A stretch of 64,000 nt of DNA from Simmondsia chinensis (Eukaryota; Streptophyta; Magnoliopsida; Caryophyllales; Simmondsiaceae): contig JAGTTD010000001.1 of assembly GCA_018398585.1 (NCBI GenBank), forward strand, positions 36,719,938-36,783,937, given 5' to 3'. The notes under the pieces are model-generated. The model was not told the origin of the DNA and did no database searches. It worked only from the letters and a program-made list of their open reading frames with translations. The number at the start of each line of letters is the position of its first letter. Position 1 is the first letter of the stretch. Positions 24,559 to 34,291 of the stretch are shown here, one piece after another. The position numbers were made by a program, and so were the translations under genes.

Positions 24559-25868
24559 TGTTTTCTCTATTTTCTTTGAAACTAATTGTGATATGGTTGC
24601 CGTAAAAATGAAAACAAAACAAATGTGGAAAAAGGACTCACCGTGACTGAGTGAGCCTAAATTCAAACCGCACATCTTTGACCTCAACCATTCAACGTTT
24701 TCGAAGAAAAGGTTATGATATTTTGGTGTATCTGACTTCAGTCATGCCTTGAGTTCAGCTTATGTTCCAATTAAGAAGATATGGTTAAATATGTTTGTGG
24801 ATTTTTTGCATATATATTGATAGAAAAATAAAGGGATATGGACCTAACACAAGTGGCAACTACGGTGACGGAGCAGGGTCCACAAACACCTTTCCTCGTA
24901 CACTTAAAAGTTAGGAACTAGGGTGGAAAAAAACCCAAGAGCTTAGCAATCCACTTACAAGCTTAAGTCAATCAGGTTTTTAAACCTGGAACCATTGACT
25001 TATAATAACATGAATGAGAATAGATCTGACAAGATGAAGGTAGAGCAAACCATATACAGGTCACTAGACTAGGACCAACACAATCATGGTCAAGCCTTAG
25101 CCGTCAAAGCCATAATCAATGGCGCGAACCTAAGTTCACTTGACTTATCAAGCAGTGATAATAATGTTAAGACCAATGCAATCAAGGTCAAGCCTTAGTC
25201 GTCAAAGCCTTAAACTAGAGACTTAATTCTTAGCTCATCGAAATTTGGGAACAAATTAAAATAGGAAGTTCATACCTGAGGCTTGAAAGATTGTATTAAT
25301 GAAGAAACAAGTACAGCTAATTTCTATGCTAAGCTAAGCTACGCTACGCTAAGTTTTGCCACTTATAAGGGTACAAGTGTGCTGTAAAAAAAATTGAAGA
25401 AGTTTTGTATTGAGTGTGTGTACTACTTTAGACAGTCACAGAGTCTCTTATTTATAGAAAAATCATATAGCAGCTACCACCTGATTCTGCAGGATTTTCT
25501 CCCCATGTCAGGCTGCTAAGCTCTTTCTTGCACGTGAATGATCAATGAACATGTCCATGATTTCAGTTTTGAAGGGAGTTCCTTGGATCCCACATCCGAA
25601 TTTCGAGCTGAAGTCCCCTCTAGAAGCCTTAAGTTCTCTTGGATTAAGCATTGTGCCCAAGTATAAAATTGCACTCTAAGTAACTGTCTCGAGCTCTGAA
25701 ACCACTTGTCATACAACCTTCTTTGCAGTCCCTTGAGCTCGAGCTCCTTTTACCCTTCAACCATCTCAAGCCTTGAGTAGTTTATACCCTTATTAGGGTG
25801 ATAGTCTTCTCAGGATGCTAGGCTCGAGATGCCATTCTTTCACCTAAAGGCCTAATTCTCATTGCAGA
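24559..25868 (-). repeat. Putative 5' LTR of element A
   Basis: The non-coding stretch begins TG at 24559 next to the putative primer site. On the minus strand it holds a TATA box (TATAAATAAG at 25447-25456) with U3 to its right. A tandem GCTAAGCTAAGCTACGCTACGCT run lies near 25330-25355. The partner LTR is outside the window, so the right end (about 25868) is a guess and could fall anywhere from about 25500 to 25870. Confidence 0.5.
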
Positions 25869-28260
25869 GGACCTTATGTGTTAAGCACATGGAACTTTGC
25901 TCAAAACGGCATCGTCCAAGCCCCCTCAAATTTAGGTTGTAAACAAGTTTAGAAAAAAGAGTAGGACCAGATGAAGAGCAAGCCGGCCCATTTGCCGCTG
26001 GCTCAACTTCGTTTGACATTATTGATCTAGAACAAAAATTCATGGGCCTAGAGAATATAGGCCCATTTGAGAGATCGTGGCCATGCCTCAAACCCCCCCA
26101 TCCCAGTAGTTAGCCCAATGACCCCTAGCCCATCACCAACTTCTCCCGCTACTAGCCCACGTTAGCAACTCCCTTACGCCGGTAACCTCGCCGACGATGC
26201 TTAGCTCCAACAATGACATCGAGGGTAGAAGGAGGAGTGGAATCCGGGTCACGACAAGCATTGGCCAAAAAACGAGCACTTCTGGCTGATTTTAGGGAAA
26301 CCTTTAAATTTAATAAAGACTTGGATGCGAATACAAACAAAGTGGACCACCAGGCTACAAGGAGGAAGGTTACGAGCATCAAGTTCCAAGCATAGCTTGT
26401 CGTAGACACATAAAGAGTTGGTTTGTCTATATAAAGGGGTTTTCCGACTCCACTAGTGATAGAGCTAAGGGCCTTGTCCGTTATTAAAGGCACCTTCAGC
26501 CTGTGAATCTGGATCCAAATCGAAAGCCGAGAGGGTTTGGAACTAGAGCCAAGATCATCAAGGAGCCAATAATGAAGAGAGAGATAGTGGCCCTAAAAGT
26601 ACCAAGGGCCACCTCGAAGAACCCTTTCCACATCATTGATAGATTGGAATCGAAAGAAGTAACCCTCGTTTCCAGGGATGACACACTCAAGACCCATCGA
26701 GCTCCAAAGGCAGCTAGCAATGGCAATACAATGGGAAAGAGCCACTCGCCCTCCAATGAAGCGACCAATAAGGCAATGACTCCATTTTTCAAACCTCAGG
26801 GCAGCATTATCACGAGAGATGGACATAATGACGGTACCATTGTTAGATGTAAGAGGAACATAAGAAAGCTTGCCAACCTGAGGGATACTAATTTGTTCAG
26901 ACCAAGAGTTTAATGCCTCACCCGAAGACTTATCCCAAAAATCTTCAATTAACCAACCCATAACCGATGCCTCATCAAATCCTCTAATACTTTAGCCACG
27001 GAAACCCGAGACATAACTCCCAAGAGAAGAAATGTGACCAAACAAGAAACAAAATTATTTTCCAAACTCATAACAAAAACCCCCTGACAAACTCTAACCA
27101 ACCACCTAATCATGCCCTAAGTGCACCACCTTCACCCCAGCTAAGAACCACCATGTGGGTGAAAACCATTGCCAATCACCAGCACAAACCACCTCTAGCA
27201 GGACCAACAAACCCCGCCCCCCCCCCCCCCCAGGCCACAACCACCACCCTTCACAAACCACCGCCCATGAACCACCACGAAACACCACCACCACCCGCAA
27301 GAAGCCCCAAGATAAACCCCCCAAATACAAACACAAGACGAAACACCAAACACACCAACAACCACCACCAAACATAGCCACACTCATCACCAACAAAACC
27401 ACAAGTCCACCACCAGGTCAATCCAATCCATAAGAAATATGCAAGCAAAGCAAGAAGCTCAAAGCAAACCCACAAAAATGAAGATCACAAAGTAGGACCA
27501 AAGAACAACTCTCAATACAATTGAGGATCAAAAGAATCAAAGAAGAGATGAAGAAACACCCCAAGTCATCCCAAGTTACAAAACACACATCCAAATTGCA
27601 TAAGAGATGAGCAAGATGACAAAAGCACTAAAAGAACAAACAAATAAAGGTGGGGAAAACAGCAAGAACACCCCTGTTTAGGCTGAAATGGGGCACATCA
27701 GCCAAACCCAAAAAGGAAAAGAAAAGAATTGCCACAGCTCCATCCAAGATTGATATGGGTAAACACAAAGAGCAATAAGATCAGCAAGTATAAGGATCTC
27801 ACCAAAAAAAATGCTCTCAAAAAGGAGGACATCACTTCAAGAGCCAAGAGAGAGACACCCAAGTAGGAGAGAGAAAATCACCACCACCATAGCCACCATG
27901 GAAGAAGGGTCACGAAATGCAAGATAAGGGAGCCACCAGATGATGCATGGTTAAGAACTACTCGAAAGATCATTAGAAACACATCCTACGCAAATCAACA
28001 CTATCACCCTCAAACTCCCTCTCTCACCATGTGTTTGACCCTTAAATCGTGATCAAAATGGTAGTTAGATTAGTCTCCATGGAAGAGGAGGTCACGAGGA
28101 TCACAAAACCATGAAGAGCATGGCTGCCGCAGCCCGCACGTGCTCTCCTGCTCGCCAGAGGATGTGGGCGAAAAATTCATGCGCCAACAGCACTACCCCA
28201 CACGCATATTTTCTCTCTCTAGACTTGACAAATGATCCTCCCTCTTGCACTTGGTAACAC
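25869..28260 (-). mobile_element. L1-type LINE 5' portion (5' UTR and ORF1), minus orientation
   Basis: On the minus strand a LINE ORF1 (DUF4283-type) is preceded by a long C/T- and G/T-rich leader (about 28260-27000) containing a 14-base C run on the plus strand at about 27219. The left part (25869-26150) is the degraded end of ORF1. Orientation is opposite to the LINE reverse transcriptase that starts at about 28.3 kb. Confidence 0.55.
26150..26961 (-). pseudogene. LINE ORF1 protein (DUF4283 domain), broken
   Basis: Minus-strand frame 26961-26593 reads LIGRFIGGRVALSHCIAIA, then CVIPGNEGYFFRFQSINDVERVLRGGPWYF, the typical DUF4283 core of plant LINE ORF1 nucleic-acid-binding proteins. In another frame at 26493-26152 it continues with ITSGVGKPLYIDKPT, the usual block that follows in this family. 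No zinc knuckle is found downstream, so the C-terminus is lost. At least one frameshift separates the two blocks. The protein would bind the LINE RNA. Confidence 0.8.
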
Positions 28261-28309
28261 TACTTGATACACTATATTTCCTCTTGTCTAGCTACTTGCA
28301 CTCGATCAT

Positions 28310-31300
28310 AAGATATTTGACCATCCCCACCTACTATTTGATAGGGATAAAATTGATTGGGGCCTCATGCCTTTCAGGTTCCTAGACTGTTGGTTGCAAG
28401 TGAATGACTTTATTGACACAGTCAAAGAAACCTATCCAATAGATCAATACATTTCCATTCTTAAAAAGTTCAAATCGTTAAAGCACGTGTTGAAAATCTA
28501 GAACAAGAAATCCTTTGGAAACATCGATGACCAAATAGCTCAGAACTAATCAAACCATGAACGATTATAAAAAACAAGTGCGTCTAGACGACTCAGGCAG
28601 TTAGAAAAACTCAGAAATAATTTCCAAGGGGAAATTTCTTTGGTCTTGGTATAGGAAAAAGGAACAATTTTGGAGACATAAACCTAGGGTACGGAATATC
28701 GAGGGGATAAAAACATAAAGTACTTCCGTTCCATGGCTAATTACAAATTTATGGGTAACACATTTACTCTCCTTATAGTGAGAGGACCTCCCACAGCTCA
28801 AACTAGTATCATTAGGGAAAGGATCATCCAATATTTCAAACACATCCCTTTGAAAGAATTCGGCCTAGAACATACATGACTTCCATAGACCTTCATACCT
28901 CATTTGCTGAGGAAGCTACATCTTTAGAATTTGAAATGACAACAGATGAAATAAAATTTATAGTTTGCAGTTGTGATGGTCCTAAGACCCTTGAATTTGA
29001 TGGATTCAACTTGACTTTCACCAAACATTCTTCACACATTTTAGTACTTCACATGTTGAACTTCATCAAATCTTTTGAACAAACAGGATCAATTACCCAG
29101 TCCACAAACATTACTTATGTGAGCTTGAAGCCAAAAGCTTTTGCTGCCACCATCCTCAAGTACTTTTAGCCCAATAGCCTTGTCGGATGCCTCTATAGCA
29201 TCACATCCGGAATCTTGACAACAGGCTTTGTCGAGCCATCGCGCCCCTAACTGTGGAATCAAAAATGGCCTTTGTCAAGGGGAGACAATATCCTAATGAA
29301 GCCTTGATTGCAATTGATGTAGTTAATTAGATCAGAAAGCAAGACAGAGAGAAAGAGAGAGAGAGAGAGAGAAGGCTGCCCTCTACAAAATAGACTTACA
29401 TAAAGCGTTTGATTTTGTAGATTGGAATTTCCTATACTAGACTCTTGGGGAAATGTGGTTCGACAACAAGTGGGGACAATGGATCAAAAGTTTCATCTTC
29501 ATGGCCTCAATCTTAACGGTTATAAATAGTTCATCAACAAAAGCTTTCAAAGTGCAGGGATGTCTAGGACAAGAAAACCCAATCTCCCAATTTCTTTTCA
29601 TCATCATAGCAGAGGCACTCAATAATTTACCGTCACAAACAAAATCACTAAACCTGTTCTCAAGTCTTCAAATTTTACATCTTAACCTATTAATATTTCT
29701 CATATTGAATACATTGGTGACCTTATTTTCTTTCTTTCTTTTTTTTTTTTTTTTATAAAGCTGGAGAGGAAGGGGTTTGATACATCAGAAAGGGCCCTTC
29801 GAGGTTTCAAATTGCTCTCAGGTCAGGAAATCAACTTCCACAAAAGTTTTTGGGTCGACCTAGAGGCACGACCATCTTGGTCTTCTAACATCGCATCCAT
29901 TCTTCGCTGCAAATTAAGTCAGTTACTTGTAAAATATTATAGTATTCCATTAAGAGCTAACCCTCTAGCGTTTAGTTCTTGGCAGCAAATCATACAAAAC
30001 ATTCAGTCCAAACTTGTATCTCAGAAATCTAATCTGTTCGCTAGAGGAGGTCACCTCACTTACTAAAATTGTCCCTTCACGTCTCTGTTTATACTATATG
30101 TCCATTGTCAAAATGCCAGCCAAAGTTTGTAAGAAAATTGGCAACCTTGAGCAAGATTTCTTTGAGGGTAGATCCACCTAGACTTCAGAACAAGAACTTG
30201 TAAGGAGGTCCACTCTAGAGTCCCCAAACACTTGGGTGGACTCTACATCCCAATTTTGCCGACTAGTAGCTCTGCGCTCATTTTTAAATGTGGTGGCAAT
30301 ATAATGTTGAGGATTTCTCCCTTCAAAAATGGAGCAATCCAAAGCCAAATATGGACCTTGCTTTACACTCACACTCAGACCACCTACTGTCAGAAACAAA
30401 GGTATTTGGAATGATATTTGCCCCATCTTTGACCATCATCTCTATCATAACTGCAAGGCCGCAACACCAAATTGGCCATGGTAACGAAGCCCTTTTTTGG
30501 TTTTATCGGTAGATAGGTAAATGTCCTTCAAAAGAAAAAAAAAAAAAAGAAAAAAAAATCCAAGGCTTCTCTCCATCTCCACTTAAAGATCACTCCATCA
30601 TAGAGATCATGGGATTGTGGGATAGTATCACTTGGCAATGGAACCTAAGTTTGCATTTTGGCCTTTTTGACTTTGAAATTGAGCTCTAGGTAGCGTTAGA
30701 CCATGACCTACCATAAGTGAATCCTCGACTTAGCATTGATGATGTCATGACATAGAAACATGACCACAATTGTCCTTTGTCAGCCAATTCCTTCTATAGG
30801 ACTGCAATCCTTACCTTGGGTAGTCTTCATTGGATTGGTTGGCCATTCTTGAGGACTTAACACAAGAAAGAGACTAGTAAGATTTGGGCTTCTTAACACT
30901 AACCGAACTCTTTGTTCATTTTGTTCCAATATCAACGGATTAGTAGACACCTACATGGAGCCTGTGGACTACCATATTGCAATGGCAAGGAGTTACTTTA
31001 ATTTGCCCAAATAGTCTTAGAGACCTTTTCCAACAATGGAAGTTCTCTTTAGTTAAATGCTCAACTAAGAAAGCATGACTCATTTCATTCTTCCGCATCA
31101 TCAAGGCCATCTGGGTGACTAAGAATGCATTCATTTTGCAGAACACAAATCCATATTGGGCACACATTCTAAAGACTATAAACTAAGGTTATCACTTGGT
31201 TTTAGGCTGTACTTTGATGTCCCGACATTTCTATTCATTATTATATGGAGAGTCTTCATATATTAATATCCGCAGTTGCTTCTAGAGCCAGCAGATCCCA

Positions 31301-31660
31301 ACATCATTTCCACCTTAAGCTAATAGTCTAGTTTCGAACAATCTTACAAAGCTAGGCATTATTTACCTCGGCTTTAATCATGATGCACTTTTAGGCTCAT
31401 TTTGGTAGATAGTTTCACCTGCAGATCTACCTCCATACAATTACGTCCTCACATATGTCTAGTAAAAAAAGCTCTGTTGTAGACCATTATCAAAGCAAGG
31501 CACAATGCTAGTCTCGCTTTGTTCATGATGCAATTGTGCCTCAAGCTAGAGGCCCCTACACTTTTGTCTTTTGTATGTTTTAATTCCCTTCTTTGTATGT
31601 TTCTCGACTTTGCAAACACGCTATATTTTTGTTTTATTTATTCTTTATTATAAAAAAAAA
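28310..31660 (+). pseudogene. L1-type LINE ORF2 (end of endonuclease, reverse transcriptase, zf-RVT) and 3' end
   Basis: Plus-strand fragments run in L1 order. At 28340-28420 is the end of the endonuclease region, with WGLMPFRFLDCWLQVNDFID. RT begins at 28876 with IKFIVCSCDGPKTLEFDGFNLTF, then AFVKGRQYPNEALIAIDVV (29260-29330), a KIDLHKAFDFVDW-type block (29390-29430) and CLGQENPISQFLFIIIAEALNNL (29560-29625). Next come RGFKLLSGQEINFHKS (29800) and RCKLSQLLVKYYSIPL (29910-29950). A zf-RVT-like part follows at 30600-31150, and a 3' tail ends in poly-A at 31652-31660. The FADD catalytic block is not recognisable. Many frameshifts and stops; inactive. Confidence 0.85.
29343..29374 (+). repeat. 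GA microsatellite
   Basis: An (AG)n-type run lies inside the decayed LINE reverse-transcriptase gene and has displaced the frame there. Confidence 0.9.
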
Positions 31661-31674
31661 GGAAAATTAAATTA

Positions 31675-31955
31675 ATTTTTGAAAAAAACTTGGTTTAGAT
31701 ACCCTGAGGTTTGGTAATATATTTTTCAGGTACCTTGAGGTATTGAAAAGTTTTTGACGTATACTGAACTTTGGTAAAAAAATTTTCTTCATGTACCTCT
31801 GCTTAACTCCGTTAGGGTTCTGTTAAAAGAGGATACCTAAGAAAAATAGTTACCGAAGTTTAGGGTACCACAAAAATATTTCAAAATCTTAAGATACTTG
31901 AAAATATATAATCAATCTCATGGTGCCTAAATCAAATTTTCTAAAAAAATTTTGA
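31675..31955. mobile_element. Foldback MITE, copy 1
   Basis: The left arm (GTTTAGATACCCTGAGG, TTGGTAATATATTTTTCAGG, TACCTTGAGG) is matched in inverted order by the right arm (CTTAAGATACTTGAAAATAT and GGTGCCTAAATCAAATTTTC). The inner part, TTTGGTAAAAAAATTTTC versus AAAATAGTTACCGAAGTT, is also complementary, so almost the whole 280 bp folds back. There is no coding capacity. A second copy lies at 32635-32849 and continues at 41530-41590. Family is unclear. Confidence 0.75.
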
Positions 31956-32634
31956 TTTTATCATTAATATTTGTTTTAATTATAAATAATATTTTTTCCT
32001 TAGTTAAATTTTTTAGGTGTCACATTAGCCTAATTTTAACGAAATCCTAAGAATATTACGGAAAAGAAATTTGGAAAGAAAAGTTATGAAAGTTTAAAAT
32101 ATTGTAGAAATACTTTAAAATCTCCCGACACTTGAAATTTGTATTATTAAATCTCAAGATATTTCAACCAAATTTTCGTTTAATAGTTTTCTGATATCTT
32201 TAATAAAATTTTTGAGGTTGGGAGTCAAATTAATTTTAGTTAATAGTTTAGGGGTGTCCTTGTGCAAAATAAAAGTCGAGAGATCATATTGATTTTGATC
32301 CATAGTTTAGGGATATCCTTTAATGAAATTAAAAGTTCGAAGAGTCACTTTGATTTTGATTAATAGTTCGGGAAATGTCTATAAATATTCTCTAAATTTC
32401 AATTCCAATTTTATCAAATGAACCAAACATTATTAGAATTACATACTTTAATTACAATTAATGCAACCTCAATTACATGCTTCAATTGCATATACCAAGT
32501 GAGACCTAATAGTAGATATTGTTTTGAAGTTTTATAATACAAATATGAATGAGAAATTAAATATTTTTTTAATGAGAAGAACTTTCTTCTTAAGGATTTA
32601 TTTTCATATTCGATTTAAAAGGTTAGTTTTAGAG
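31956..32634. other. AT-rich spacer with degenerate repeat blocks
   Basis: No gene is seen. Three related blocks containing AGTTTAGGGGTGTCC, AGTTTAGGGATATCC and AGTTCGGGAAATGTC recur about every 70 bp at 32250-32375, each followed by a phrase with GAGTCA/GAGATCA and TTGATTTTGAT. This is a short degenerate tandem repeat of unknown origin. Confidence 0.6.
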
Positions 32635-32849
32635 AAAATTTAGTTCGGGTACCTTGAGATTTGGTAATATATTTTTCAGATACATTGAGGTTAGGTAATA
32701 GATTTTTCAGGTACCTTGAGGTTTTGAAATGTTTTTGAGGTACGCTAAAGTTTGGTAACTTTTTCTTGTGTATCCTCCGCTAATGGAACCCTAACAGAGT
32801 TAAGTAGAGGGTATCTAAGAAAAAGTTACCAAACTTCAGGTTACCTCAA
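32635..32849. mobile_element. Foldback MITE, copy 2 (left part; right part at 41535-41590)
   Basis: This begins with the same arm as copy 1 (GGTACCTTGAGATTTGGTAA and ATATATTTTTCAG) and reaches past the centre of the foldback (AAGTTACCAAACTTCAGG). Retrotransposon B interrupts it at 32855. The missing end of the right arm resumes at 41530-41585 with AATGTACCTGAAAAATATGT and CTAAAATTTTC. The MITE was therefore present before B inserted. Confidence 0.75.
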
Positions 32850-32854
32850 AAACA

Positions 32855-33318
32855 TGTTAAGAATTAAACTAGAAGGGAGATGGGAAGTAAAATCTAAAAA
32901 GAAGAAACTAGCGTACATTATCCATATTTTCTCATGTATGATTGAGGCTTATTTATAGCCCTACTCAAGACTACTAACGACAACTTGAGGAGGTAAGAAT
33001 GAAATGATTTAGCTACAACAATCATACAACCAACTAACTTCCTCTAGATATTTTTACACTTTGTTATCCATCTCAAGATTTGGATCCACACATGCGTGAG
33101 GCACGTACACCTATGCGCCTTCCTCCTCAAGACCGGATGAAGATGTCGGAATGTGGTATACACACATTTGCTCCCTCATCTCGGACGGGTAGCCACAACC
33201 TGAATTGACGCCCGTGTCCCCATCCCAGACCTGCACGGGGTCCTGGTCTAGTGTAATACGAGTACAGGCAACCCAACTATCGTGGGGTGTATAGCTGTGA
33301 TCAACTAGGAGTGTATCA
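32855..33318 (-). repeat. 3' LTR of element B (short form)
   Basis: Starts TGTTAAGAATTAAACTAG and ends GTGTATCA. Compared with the other LTR it lacks a block of roughly 125 bp near its right end, replaced by about 20 bp including ACAGGCAACCCAAC. A purine-rich tract on the minus strand (GTGGGGGAGGGAG) lies just inside, at about 33320-33340. Confidence 0.9.
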
Positions 33319-33855
33319 ATACTCCCTCCCCCACAAGATCCTTGTCCACAAAGGTTGAATGTCGAGTATTTCTTCCCAAAATCTATTTAAAATTTCCAGG
33401 TTTCTTCTTCAATCGGTTTGCCTTGCCACTTAACCATGACTTCGGTAATAGTTTTGTTTCGATACTTAGCCATACATCGCTCCAATATTGTGTCTAGAAA
33501 AGACGGGGGTGGCGCTCACGTCCAATCCTCCGGTACTGTGATACTTGACAGAGTGAACCAATAATACTTCTTAAGGAGTGATATATGAAATATGGGATGA
33601 ATGCTTGTTTCTTTGGGTAAAGCCAACTGATATGCCACATGACCAATTCTAGAAATTATTTTGAAGGGACTGAAATATTTATGGGACAAATTTTGGACTG
33701 GACAATGTTCTAACAAACGTTGACTGGTTTAATTTAAGAAACACCAGTCACCCCGTTCGAAACTATGGTCCCTTTAATTTTTATCCGCAAGCTGCTTCAT
33801 CCGATTTTGAGATCGGTGAAGTGATAATTTAGGACATGAATAGCTTCCTCCCAAG

Positions 33856-34291
33856 TAGGGGTATAAATGAGCTGAGCCGGCTCGCGAGCCCTCTCGAGTT
33901 GGCTGGTCAAAAAGCTCGAAAGGTTCGGCTCGTTTAGCTTATCGAGCCAAGCTCGAGCCTAGTGAAGCTCGAGCTCATAAGCTTGCGAGCCCAAACGAGC
34001 CCTAACGAGCTTTTCTTAATATAATATTTTTGATTAAATATGACCCATGAAGCCAAATTTGAGCCTAAATAAGCCGAGCCTGAGCTTAAACGAGTCCAAA
34101 CGAGCCTAGATTAGGCATAAATAAGCCGAAATATTGCAAGCTTAATTCAAGCTTGCCGAGCTTAGATTGAGCCGAGCTTGAGCTTGAACTTTTCGAGCTC
34201 GGAAAGCTTCGATCCGAGCTTAATGCAAACGAGACGAGCCTCGAGCCTGGCAGGCTTGGGCTCTGCTCGGCTCGGCTCGAATACACCCATA
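33856..34291. mobile_element. hAT-type MITE rich in GAGCC/GCTCG, nested in element B integrase
   Basis: The ends read TAGGGGTATAAATGAGC and, reverse-complemented from the right, TATGGGTGTATTCGAGC. The target duplication is a perfect 8 bp, CTCCCAAG at 33848-33855 and 34292-34299. The interior is full of GAGCCGAGC/GCTCGAGC motifs in both orientations. No coding capacity. The integrase reading continues on the other side of it (VEQVNRGLNAWE then a continuing frame). Confidence 0.92.

Larger units (their letters stand above)
1..25868 (-). mobile_element. Tat-lineage Ty3/gypsy LTR retrotransposon A (partial, interrupted)
   Basis: Read on the minus strand, this stretch gives in order a putative 5' LTR and primer site, gag, aspartic protease, reverse transcriptase, RNase H, a second RNase H-like domain and integrase. 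Two RNase H domains before the integrase, and a long region beyond it, are typical of the Tat lineage of Ty3/gypsy. The element is cut by a hAT transposon (1989-6437), a SINE (about 8344-8455) and a CACTA transposon (11845-20185). Taking out the hAT and CACTA leaves about 13 kb, consistent with large Tat elements. The 3' LTR lies beyond the left edge, so the true end and target duplication cannot be seen. All coding parts contain stops and frameshifts. The right boundary near 25868 is a guess from the first plausible CA end beyond the U3. Confidence 0.8.

Noticed and set aside
27106..27475. Pro/His-rich or Gly/Trp-rich open frames on both strands
   Set aside because: Low-complexity composition of the LINE leader around a C run; no family motif and several overlapping frames at once.
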